A stretch of 7,973 nucleotides of DNA from Shewanella sp. (GTDB lineage Bacteria; Pseudomonadota; Gammaproteobacteria; Enterobacterales; Shewanellaceae): the NCBI GenBank assembly GCA_004195335.1, contig SDWK01000319.1, forward strand, positions 1 to 7,973, written 5' to 3'. The first letter of the stretch is position 1; every line of letters starts with the position of its first letter. The notes under the pieces are model-generated. The model had not been told where the DNA came from. It did not search any database and saw only the letters and a program-made list of their open reading frames with translations. A program made the position numbers and the translations under genes. This document shows positions 1 to 6,081 of the stretch, in pieces.

Positions 1-46
1 AGTTTACAGCCTCTAGCTTATTTGAGTGAAAAATCGCTGCGGGGTA

Positions 47-376
47 ATACCAATTTTATTAGATATCTGTTCATTCAGCGGGAGTTTAAAGCGCTGAAGG
101 CAAGGCGGATGATTGAAGCTAATAGTTATTCTCGGCAACAAGCTCCTGCGTTGCTCTACCTCCTGCATCCATGCAGTCGTATATCAAAAGCATTCAACGT
201 AGCATACAGGGCTTTACCCTTTGCCTTAAACATCAGTAGCCCTTCGGGAGGCTCTCAGACATTCCACTTCTGCATTGCATTGACTTACAAGGGAATAACC
301 ATTCTTTCATCAATGCGCCTTGAATTGAAAAGTCTGAGAGGCTCTGAATTGACAACATATTTAATAAAACTGGTAT
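47..376. repeat. MITE-like foldback repeat element (non-coding)
   Basis: The two ends are imperfect inverted repeats. ATACCAATTTTATTAGATAT at 47-66 pairs with the complement of 357-376, which reads ATACCAGTTTTATTAAATAT (18 of 20 identical). The symmetry continues inward: CAAGGCG at 101-107 matches CGCCTTG at 316-322, and GTTATTC at 125-131 matches GAATAAC at 293-299. The centre holds smaller hairpins, for example CTGCAT-CC-ATGCAG at 163-176 and CTCTCAGAC (252-260) with GTCTGAGAG (332-340). There is no transposase, so this resembles a non-autonomous foldback or MITE-type dispersed repeat of the kind common between genes in Shewanella-like genomes; the family name is not known to me. No clear target-site duplication is seen. 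A frame is open across it from position 1 to the stop at 376-378, but this looks accidental. Confidence 0.7.
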
Positions 377-379
377 AGC
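349..379 (+). promoter_or_regulatory. Candidate outward promoter at right end of the repeat
   Basis: A consensus -35 hexamer TTGACA lies at 349-354. It is followed after 19 bp by TATAGC at 374-379, preceded by TGG, giving an extended -10 (TGN) form. The 19-bp spacing is longer than ideal and the -10 matches only 4 of 6 positions, but the TGN element partly compensates. It points toward the M24 peptidase gene and would give a leader of roughly 100 nt. This is inference from motif matching only. Confidence 0.35.
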
Positions 380-427
380 TTCCCTCTGTTCCATTGAGCT
401 GCGATAATCGGCGGCAAATCACCCTAT

Positions 428-433
428 TACAAT
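428..433 (+). promoter_or_regulatory. Candidate -10 box for the M24 peptidase
   Basis: TACAAT matches the sigma-70 -10 consensus at 5 of 6 positions and lies 52 bp before the chosen start codon. No convincing -35 hexamer is found 16-18 bp upstream, so an activator would be needed if it is real. It competes with the candidate promoter at the end of the repeat; which one is used cannot be decided from the sequence. Confidence 0.25.
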
Positions 434-485
434 AAATACTGACAATGCATTCCTCGAAAAACGGTCAGTGACAACTGGAGTATGT

Positions 486-2273
486 ATGACACAAACAATT
501 GCCGCTCGTCTGGACGCCGTTCGCATCGAGATGGCCAAAGCCAACCTCGATGCCTTTATCATTCCCCGTGCCGACGAATACTTGGGAGAATATGTCCCCG
601 AGCGCAATGAGCGCATGTTGTGGGTCAGTCATTTCACTGGCTCTGCGGGTATGGTGATCGTACTTAAAGAGAGTGCGGTGATTTTTGTCGATGGTCGATA
701 CACGGTTCAAGTCAAACAGCAGGTGGATGGCGCGCTATTTGAATATCTGAGCCTCACTGACACGCCACAAATTGAGTGGCTGACAGAGACCTTAGAGCGC
801 GATGCGCGCGTGGGTTACGACCCCCGTCTCCATCCTCTTAGCTGGCAAAAGCGTGCCGTAAACACATTGGCGAAAGCGCAGATAAGCTTAGTCTCTGTCG
901 ATGAAAACCCGATCGATCTTCATTGGCAAGACCGACCCGCAGCCTCAAGCGCACCCGTCGTACTCTTTGACGCTAAGAGTGCGGGCAAGACCAGCTTACA
1001 AAAACGTCTGGAGATCGGTGCTGCCGTCGCCAAAGCGGGCGCAGATACGGCGCTTATCACTTCACTCGACTCCTTCTGCTGGCTACTGAATATTCGTGGC
1101 AGTGACGTTCCCTGTCTGCCGATCGTATTAGGCACGGCGCTGCTACACGCCAATGGCAACATGGTGCTCTTTACCGACATTAAAAAATTACCCGCTGGCA
1201 TCAATGAACATGTGGGAGAAGGAGTTACCTTCTGCGACGAGACTGAATTGAAATCGGCCCTCAATAAGTTAGCAGAAACCAGGCTGCTGGCCGACCCTAA
1301 TTCGGCTAATGCCTGGTCACAACTGACAGCCGAGCAGGCGGGCGCGACATTAATTGCCGGCTTCGATCCAGTATCACTGCCAAAGGCGCAGAAAAATGAA
1401 TCAGAACTTGCCGGGATCCGCGCCTGTCATATTCGCGATGGCGTCGCGGTCAGTCGCTTCCTCGCCTGGTTAGATAAAGAGGTGTCAGCTAGCAACTTCT
1501 ATGATGAAGGCGTCTTATCGGATAAATTAGAGACATTCCGCCTCGAAGATGAGCTCTATCGTGAGCCGAGTTTCGACACCATCTCTGCGGTAGGTGGCAA
1601 TGCTGCAATGTGCCATTACAACCATAACAATGGCACCCCGGCGACCATGACTAACAACAGTCTCTATCTGGTCGACTCCGGTGCGCAATACCTCGACGGT
1701 ACGACCGACGTCACCCGCACATTAGCCATTGGCCAGGTCAGTGATGAACACAAGAAGATGGTCACCTTAGTACTTAAGGGGCATATCGCCTTAGATCAGG
1801 CACGTTTCCCCAGAGGGACCACGGGGCAGCAACTCGATGCCTTCGCCAGACAGTACCTTTGGCAACATGGCTTCGATTACGACCATGGCACAGGACACGG
1901 AGTCGGTCACTTCCTAAGTGTCCATGAAGGACCACAGCGTGTAGCCAAAAACAGTAATGATGTTGCCCTGCTTCCCGGCATGGTTATCTCAAATGAACCT
2001 GGCTATTACCGCGCCGATGAGTTTGGCATACGCCTGGAAAACTTAGTGACGGTACGTCCCTGTGCCGCTCTGGCAAACGCCGAACGTGAAATATTCGAGT
2101 TCGAAGCACTGACTATGATCCCCATGGATTCACGCCTTATAGATAAAACATTATTGAGTGATGCCGAGGTCAACTGGTTTAATGATTATCATAGATTGGT
2201 TTTCGATACCCTATCGCCATTAATGCAGGGTGAAGAGTTAGTCTGGCTGACAAACGCCACTAAGACTATCTAG
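486..2273 (+). CDS. Xaa-Pro aminopeptidase (M24B, large aminopeptidase P type)
   Basis: This is a cytoplasmic dinuclear-metal (usually Mn) exopeptidase of 595 aa that removes an N-terminal residue preceding proline. The length matches the large three-domain form (human XPNPEP1-like), not the ~440-aa E. coli PepP. Two creatinase-like N-terminal domains span roughly residues 5-300, the pita-bread catalytic domain about 305-540, and the last ~55 residues fit the M24 C-terminal domain. All expected metal ligands are visible: D397 (LVDSGAQY), D408 (TDVTR), H471 (GTGHGVG), E504 (SNEPGYY) and E518 (RLENL). The supporting histidines H377 (CHYNHN) and H480 (VHEGP) are also present. The ATG at 486 is preferred over an in-frame GTG at 468 because CTGGAG at 475-480 sits 5 nt upstream and family homology begins at MTQTIAARL. 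No signal peptide is seen. It stands alone, downstream of a foldback repeat and convergent with the next gene. Confidence 0.93.
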   Translation: MTQTIAARLDAVRIEMAKANLDAFIIPRADEYLGEYVPERNERMLWVSHFTGSAGMVIVLKESAVIFVDGRYTVQVKQQVDGALFEYLSLTDTPQIEWLTETLERDARVGYDPRLHPLSWQKRAVNTLAKAQISLVSVDENPIDLHWQDRPAASSAPVVLFDAKSAGKTSLQKRLEIGAAVAKAGADTALITSLDSFCWLLNIRGSDVPCLPIVLGTALLHANGNMVLFTDIKKLPAGINEHVGEGVTFCDETELKSALNKLAETRLLADPNSANAWSQLTAEQAGATLIAGFDPVSLPKAQKNESELAGIRACHIRDGVAVSRFLAWLDKEVSASNFYDEGVLSDKLETFRLEDELYREPSFDTISAVGGNAAMCHYNHNNGTPATMTNNSLYLVDSGAQYLDGTTDVTRTLAIGQVSDEHKKMVTLVLKGHIALDQARFPRGTTGQQLDAFARQYLWQHGFDYDHGTGHGVGHFLSVHEGPQRVAKNSNDVALLPGMVISNEPGYYRADEFGIRLENLVTVRPCAALANAEREIFEFEALTMIPMDSRLIDKTLLSDAEVNWFNDYHRLVFDTLSPLMQGEELVWLTNATKTI

Positions 2274-2424
2274 TAACAGAAGCATCTGAAGTAAAGTGAA
2301 GACAAGGCGATGGGCAATGATAAGGCCCTTCGTCCTGTTTGTTGCCTGCCCTGTAAGCCGGTAGATATCCCGTGAGTAGGACTAAGCAACGGGTATCAGG
2401 ACCGATTAAGGCACTTCAGGATAG

Positions 2425-3624
2425 CTAAACCTGTCCGCAACCCACTTTCTCGTGCGCCTTCAACCAGCGCATGATCTCACTAAAGGGTTTTGGTCGACAG
2501 ATTAAATAACCTTGCAGGCGCAAATCATCGATCTGTTTAAGATAATTAAGATCCCGAATATCCTCGACACCTTCGGCAACCAGATCCACCCCTAAGCCTT
2601 GGCTGATATCCTGCAGAGATTTCAAAATAGTCTGCGCCAGCGGATCTAAGTGAATGCCCTTAACTAGGCTCATGTCGAGTTTAACTTCACTAATCGGCAA
2701 CTTACACAACTGAGACAGGTTGGTATAACCCGTCCCGAAATCATCGATAGCCACGCCAAAAGCATGCATCCTCAACCGGCTAATACTCGAATGCTGACTC
2801 TGTTTATCGAGCACCTGATTTTCTGTTATCTCTATGGTCACCTTAGAGGGTTCGAGTTGATTGTCTTCACAATAGCGCATCAACCGGTTTGGCCAGTTTG
2901 GCTGTGCTAATTGATTCGGGGTGAGGTTTATCGAAATGCAGCTATCAACACAGGAGCTCATCCGGCTTATCGCTTTCCACTCATCCATCGCCCTGATGAT
3001 GAGCTTATCGGTTAAGGTATTGAGTAAGTTGTGCGCTTCGGCCAGATCGATAAAACGGCTCGGTGAGATCAGTTGCAACTGTTCTCCCTGCTGAATGCGG
3101 CATAACACCTCGAAGCCTTTTATTTCTCCTGTTTTAACATCCATCTGAGCCTGATAATAAGGAATGATTTTGTCGCAATTAATCGCTTCCTGTAACTCTG
3201 TCACCGTCATCATGGGCTTCTTAGGCGCGAGAGCAGTATCCATCATTAATAAGCGCTCTATACATATCTTCAACTGGGAGGCGCAGACGGGTTTCATCAG
3301 TGCGCCTAACAGTCTTAATCTGGAATTCACCACGACCTGAGAGGCAGCTTCAATTATCCGGCTTTCCATAGCTGATGCGATGATCACCCCGCCCCTAAAC
3401 CCTATCTTGCTGAGCCTGATTAACAGCTCGATTCCATCCATTTTAGGCATATGAAGATCGACCACGATCACCTGATAATCATCTTTATATTTGGTCAGCG
3501 TCCGTAACGCCGTCTGGCCATCGCTACAGTACTCGACGCGATCCACGTTCAACTGACTAAAGTGTTTACTCAACACACGACAAGAACTTAGGGAATCGTC
3601 GATGATCAGAACATTAATCGTCAT
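2425..3624 (-). CDS. Response regulator with EAL domain, c-di-GMP phosphodiesterase (RocR-like)
   Basis: This 399-aa cytoplasmic protein has a REC domain (residues about 3-125) followed by an EAL domain (about 140-390), the architecture and size of Pseudomonas RocR. REC carries the acidic pair D9/D10, phosphoacceptor D56 (VVDLHMP), S84 and K111 (MKP), so it should be phosphorylatable. In the EAL domain the signature reads EVL (E172-L174, with R176 following). The other residues needed for Mg binding and hydrolysis of c-di-GMP to pGpG are present: N233, E265 (EITE), D294/D295 (DDFGTGY), K315, E351 (AEGVE) and Q371. It is therefore predicted to be catalytically active. The start is supported by GAGGGG at 3631-3636, 6 nt upstream. 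A 34-codon frame upstream overlaps its start by ATGA. No histidine kinase is present in the window, so its partner must be encoded elsewhere. Confidence 0.93.
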   Translation of the reverse strand: MTINVLIIDDSLSSCRVLSKHFSQLNVDRVEYCSDGQTALRTLTKYKDDYQVIVVDLHMPKMDGIELLIRLSKIGFRGGVIIASAMESRIIEAASQVVVNSRLRLLGALMKPVCASQLKICIERLLMMDTALAPKKPMMTVTELQEAINCDKIIPYYQAQMDVKTGEIKGFEVLCRIQQGEQLQLISPSRFIDLAEAHNLLNTLTDKLIIRAMDEWKAISRMSSCVDSCISINLTPNQLAQPNWPNRLMRYCEDNQLEPSKVTIEITENQVLDKQSQHSSISRLRMHAFGVAIDDFGTGYTNLSQLCKLPISEVKLDMSLVKGIHLDPLAQTILKSLQDISQGLGVDLVAEGVEDIRDLNYLKQIDDLRLQGYLICRPKPFSEIMRWLKAHEKVGCGQV

Positions 3625-3725
3625 ATTGATCCCCTCATAAAAATAGGAGAGAGTAAGTGAGAAAGGGAGTGAAAATAGGTGAGATAATCGGACGTTTCCA
3701 TTTTAAAACACAGTATTCGTGTCAT
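3621..3725 (-). CDS. Possible small ORF (34 codons) coupled to the EAL regulator
   Basis: The frame starts with ATG (complement of 3723-3725) and ends with TGA at 3621-3623. That stop overlaps the ATG of the REC-EAL gene in an ATGA arrangement typical of translational coupling. GGAGG at 3730-3734 lies 4 nt upstream of the start, a strong Shine-Dalgarno match. A candidate promoter (TTGACA at 3772-3777) lies just beyond. The peptide begins MTRILCFKMETSDYL and ends FMRGSI; it is moderately hydrophobic with no recognisable domain or clear membrane helix. It is not in the frame of the regulator, so it is not an N-terminal extension. It could be a small protein, a leader peptide that gates translation of the phosphodiesterase, or a chance frame. 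I do not recognise it. Confidence 0.45.
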   Translation of the reverse strand: MTRILCFKMETSDYLTYFHSLSHLLSPIFMRGSI

Positions 3726-3749
3726 ATTGCCTCCATGCATTAGACATAA

Positions 3750-3777
3750 AGGGTAGTTCACAAGCCAAAACTGTCAA
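3750..3777 (-). promoter_or_regulatory. Candidate promoter for small ORF and EAL regulator
   Basis: On the minus strand a perfect TTGACA (complement of 3772-3777) is followed after 16 bp by TACCCT (complement of 3750-3755). The -10 matches only 3 of 6 positions, so strength is uncertain. Initiation near 3743 would place the GGAGG of the small frame about 10 nt into the transcript, which fits with that frame being the first cistron. Confidence 0.4.
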
Positions 3778-3870
3778 ACTGCTTGCACCTTTAAACAATC
3801 ACAACCCGAGGCAATTCGGTTAATACAAAGCAGAATTAAACAATACCTGAACTTACCTGATAGTATTTGC

Positions 3871-3899
3871 TGTTAAAATCGGCGCAAATTTGCTATATT
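3871..3899 (+). promoter_or_regulatory. Candidate extended -10 promoter of rhlE
   Basis: TATATT at 3894-3899 (5 of 6 to TATAAT) is preceded by TGC at 3891-3893, an extended -10 element. A poor -35 (TGTTAA, 3871-3876) sits 17 bp upstream, as is usual for extended -10 promoters. The predicted start is near 3905-3907, giving a leader of about 88 nt that begins with a palindrome. It lies divergently from the candidate promoter of the EAL regulator, about 95 bp away. Confidence 0.5.
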
Positions 3900-3905
3900 C
3901 CGCCG

Positions 3906-3962
3906 CCGTCAATTATTGACGGTGATTGTTTATGGTGACATTGGCCTGCAACTTCGCAGGGC
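3906..3962 (+). promoter_or_regulatory. Structured rhlE 5' leader (two hairpins) or operator
   Basis: CCGTCAAT-T-ATTGACGG at 3906-3922 is a perfect 8-bp inverted repeat with a single central base. It lies at or next to the predicted transcription start. A second hairpin, CCTGC (3945-3949) with GCAGG (3956-3960), follows. The rhlE Shine-Dalgarno (CAGGAA, 3981-3986) lies downstream and free of both. The first palindrome could be a repressor operator over +1 or a 5'-terminal RNA hairpin that stabilises the message. The sequence alone does not separate these. Confidence 0.4.
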
Positions 3963-3993
3963 ATTTGAATTGGTTTAATACAGGAAACCCAAG

Positions 3994-5301
3994 ATGAGAT
4001 TTGAATCTTTTAGTTTTGCTCCCGAGATTTTACGTGCTATCTCAGAATGTGGTTATCAGAAAATGACGCCAGTTCAACAAGAAGCCATTCCTGCGATTCG
4101 CAGAGGTCAGGACGTTTTAGCCAGTGCACAAACGGGCACAGGTAAAACTGCCGCCTTTGCTCTGCCTATTTTGCAGAAGATGCTCGACACGCCAACAGAA
4201 ACTCAGCGTTCCAATACCCGTGCACTGATCCTGACGCCGACCCGTGAACTTGCCAGTCAAATAGCCGACAATATCAATGATTACAGTAAATACATGGAGG
4301 TCACGGTATTAACTATCTATGGTGGTGTAAAACTCGAGACTCAGGCACAAAAGCTCAAACGTGGTGCAGACATCATAGTTGCCACACCAGGACGTTTACT
4401 CGAGCACCTTCAGGCATGTAACTTGAACCTGTCTAATGTTGACTTTATGGTATTAGACGAAGCGGACCGTATGTTGGATATGGGCTTTATCGCCGACATC
4501 CAGAAGATACTTCAAGCCGTCAATAAGAATCGTCAAAACTTACTCTTCTCTGCCACCTTCTCAAGCGCAGTGAAGAAACTTGCCAACGATATGTTGGTCA
4601 AGCCAAAACTTATCAGTGTTGATAACCAAAACAGCACCGCTGATACAGTGAGTCAGGTGGTGTATCCGGTAGAGCAGCGTCGTAAGCGAGAGCTGCTATC
4701 TGAACTTATCGGCAAGAAAAACTGGCAACAGGTGCTGGTCTTTACCGCGACACGCGACGCCGCAGATAAGCTGGTAAAAGAGTTAAACCTCGATGGCATC
4801 ACATCGGCTGTCGTACATGGCGAGAAGGCTCAGGGTAATCGTCGCCGTGCTTTACGTGAATTTAAAGAGGGCAAGGTACGCGCCTTGGTCGCCACCGAAG
4901 TGGCAGCTCGCGGCCTAGATATTCAAGGTCTTGAGTACGTCGTTAACTACGATCTGCCTTTCTTAGCCGAAGATTACGTACACCGTATTGGCCGTACCGG
5001 TCGTGCCGGTAAATCAGGGGTGGCAATATCACTGGTGAGTCGTGAAGAGGAGCGTACCTTAGCCGATATCGAAAAGTTGATCGGCAACCAGCTTCGCCGC
5101 ATCACAGTCCCGGGCTATGAAGTAGGCAGCCGTGAGCTGCTTATCAAGCAAATTCAGAAGCGCCGTAGTTTTGCTAAGAAACAGCAAAGAGATGATAACA
5201 CTGGCGCACAGATGATTGCAGAGAAGAATCTGGGCAGTCGTAGAGTTAAAGTTAAAAACTCATCGAACAAGGCGCCGGCCAAGGTCAAGAGAATCAAATA
5301 A
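3994..5301 (+). CDS. rhlE: ATP-dependent RNA helicase, DEAD-box, RhlE type
   Basis: This 435-aa cytoplasmic RNA helicase unwinds short RNA duplexes using ATP; RhlE-family proteins act in ribosome assembly and RNA turnover. All core motifs are visible: Q motif (F6, then TPVQQ with Q28), Walker A (AQTGTGKT, 45-52), PTREL (82-86), GG (110-111), TPGRL (131-135), DEAD (155-158) and SAT (186-188). The second RecA domain follows with VFTAT (249-253), VATEVAARGLDI (299-310) and HRIGRTGR (330-337). Motif V has Glu (E302) where Asp is usual, a conservative change. From about residue 380 the chain becomes a basic Lys/Arg-rich tail, typical for nonspecific RNA binding. The start ATG has CAGGAA 7 nt upstream. 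It has a structured leader, a promoter of its own and a strong terminator, so it is probably monocistronic. The family is certain; RhlE rather than another DEAD paralogue rests on N-terminal resemblance and length. Confidence 0.92.
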   Translation: MRFESFSFAPEILRAISECGYQKMTPVQQEAIPAIRRGQDVLASAQTGTGKTAAFALPILQKMLDTPTETQRSNTRALILTPTRELASQIADNINDYSKYMEVTVLTIYGGVKLETQAQKLKRGADIIVATPGRLLEHLQACNLNLSNVDFMVLDEADRMLDMGFIADIQKILQAVNKNRQNLLFSATFSSAVKKLANDMLVKPKLISVDNQNSTADTVSQVVYPVEQRRKRELLSELIGKKNWQQVLVFTATRDAADKLVKELNLDGITSAVVHGEKAQGNRRRALREFKEGKVRALVATEVAARGLDIQGLEYVVNYDLPFLAEDYVHRIGRTGRAGKSGVAISLVSREEERTLADIEKLIGNQLRRITVPGYEVGSRELLIKQIQKRRSFAKKQQRDDNTGAQMIAEKNLGSRRVKVKNSSNKAPAKVKRIK

Positions 5302-5332
5302 TCTGGCTTTTATTGGTGACCACTATTTATCT

Positions 5333-5360
5333 AAAAATCACCGCTTGACGGTGATTTTTT
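5333..5360 (+). terminator. Intrinsic terminator of rhlE
   Basis: An 11-bp perfect stem, AAAAATCACCG (5333-5343) with CGGTGATTTTT (5349-5359), encloses a 5-nt loop CTTGA and ends in a run of six T (5355-5360). It lies 32 bp after the rhlE stop codon and 23 bp before the next start. Confidence 0.85.
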
Positions 5361-5382
5361 CTAAACGATACCGAGAACAAAT

Positions 5383-6009
5383 ATGACAAGTTATAATCAA
5401 GCCATCTTTGAATTTGCTCAAGCAGGCCTAGCCGCCCTTGAAGAGCGCGCATCGAAAGCGAATATCATCAAAACGCCCGCAGCCGAGAGTCACTTCCTTT
5501 GTAGCTGGATGGCGACCGCGTTAAAAGAGCGCCGATTCTCCAAGTTGATAGCAAAAGACTTAACCCAATGGATCAGAGATGGCAGAAGTTTAGGTGCTGG
5601 CGCACAGCTTACCTCTCTGTTAACCCGCATAGATAATCAGTACCGGGCGGCGATGAGCAATCAGCAACTTGGTCTGTCTCTCGAACGCTTTTTGAGTGAG
5701 CTAAAGGCCAAAGACTGGATCGTGATCCTCGATGCCGAAGTCAGCACTAAACTCAAACTCGACAGTCACGGCGAATATAGTCTGGTGATTTCAATCAAGC
5801 AGTATGAGGGGCATATCAAGGACAATAATGTCGTTAAGCCTATCACCCTTTATGTACGAGCTAACGAACAAGAGCTAGCACAAGTGGCGGCGAAGCATGA
5901 GATTCTTCTCAGTCAGGGAAATAAGAAAGCCAGCTTAATCAAACATCATAAGGCCTATCAAATTTTTCCAAATAATGAGCAGCCGGCACTGGCCCTGTTA
6001 CTTGACTAA
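5383..6009 (+). CDS. DUF2913-like protein of unknown function
   Basis: This is a soluble-looking 208-aa protein with no signal peptide or membrane helix. The N-terminal half has the pattern I associate with DUF2913, a family of about 200 aa from Vibrio and Shewanella: HFL (37-39), W42, ALK (46-48), RF (51-52), DL (59-60), W63 and GRSLG (67-71). The family assignment is from recalled resemblance, not a search. The region from about residue 105 on has alternating hydrophobic stretches (WIVILDAEV, YSLVISI, ITLYVRA) suggesting a beta-rich second half. No catalytic motif is evident and no function is known. It follows the rhlE terminator with only a weak GAG as ribosome-binding site 7 nt before ATG and no clear promoter of its own, so expression may depend on partial read-through. 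A bidirectional terminator follows. Confidence 0.8.
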   Translation: MTSYNQAIFEFAQAGLAALEERASKANIIKTPAAESHFLCSWMATALKERRFSKLIAKDLTQWIRDGRSLGAGAQLTSLLTRIDNQYRAAMSNQQLGLSLERFLSELKAKDWIVILDAEVSTKLKLDSHGEYSLVISIKQYEGHIKDNNVVKPITLYVRANEQELAQVAAKHEILLSQGNKKASLIKHHKAYQIFPNNEQPALALLLD

Positions 6010-6041
6010 GCAGCCCCTACGCTGAGATAAGTTTCATCCAT

Positions 6042-6068
6042 AAAAAAAGCGCCTTAGGCGCTTTTTTT
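6042..6068. terminator. Bidirectional intrinsic terminator between convergent genes
   Basis: AAAAAAAGCGCCT (6042-6054) and AGGCGCTTTTTTT (6056-6068) are perfect complements around one base. This gives a GCGCC/GGCGC stem flanked by seven A on one side and seven T on the other, so it can terminate transcription on both strands. It lies 32 bp after the DUF2913-like stop and 13 bp after the flotillin stop. Confidence 0.9.
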
Positions 6069-6081
6069 AAATGAGGCTAAA

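Noticed and set aside
22..378. 118-codon frame with TTG start as a protein gene
   Set aside because: It has no ribosome-binding site, coincides almost exactly with the foldback repeat and ends at its tip; it looks like an accidental frame.
44..379. TA target-site duplication flanking the repeat
   Set aside because: Flanking bases differ (TAA before, TAG after, depending on where the end is set), so no duplication can be assigned.
468..485. GTG start six codons upstream for the M24 peptidase
   Set aside because: The CTGGAG Shine-Dalgarno lies inside this extension and serves the ATG at 486; the extra residues do not resemble the family N-terminus.
2364..2397. Imperfect inverted repeat (GATATCCCGT with ACGGGTATC) as a terminator between the M24 and EAL genes
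   Set aside because: The stem needs a bulge, the loop is about 15 nt and there is no T run on either strand. The 151-bp convergent gap shows no convincing intrinsic terminator.
3739..3744. TCTAAT on the minus strand as the -10 box of the EAL regulator
   Set aside because: It is 27 bp from the TTGACA hexamer, and a start there would fall within the Shine-Dalgarno of the small frame.
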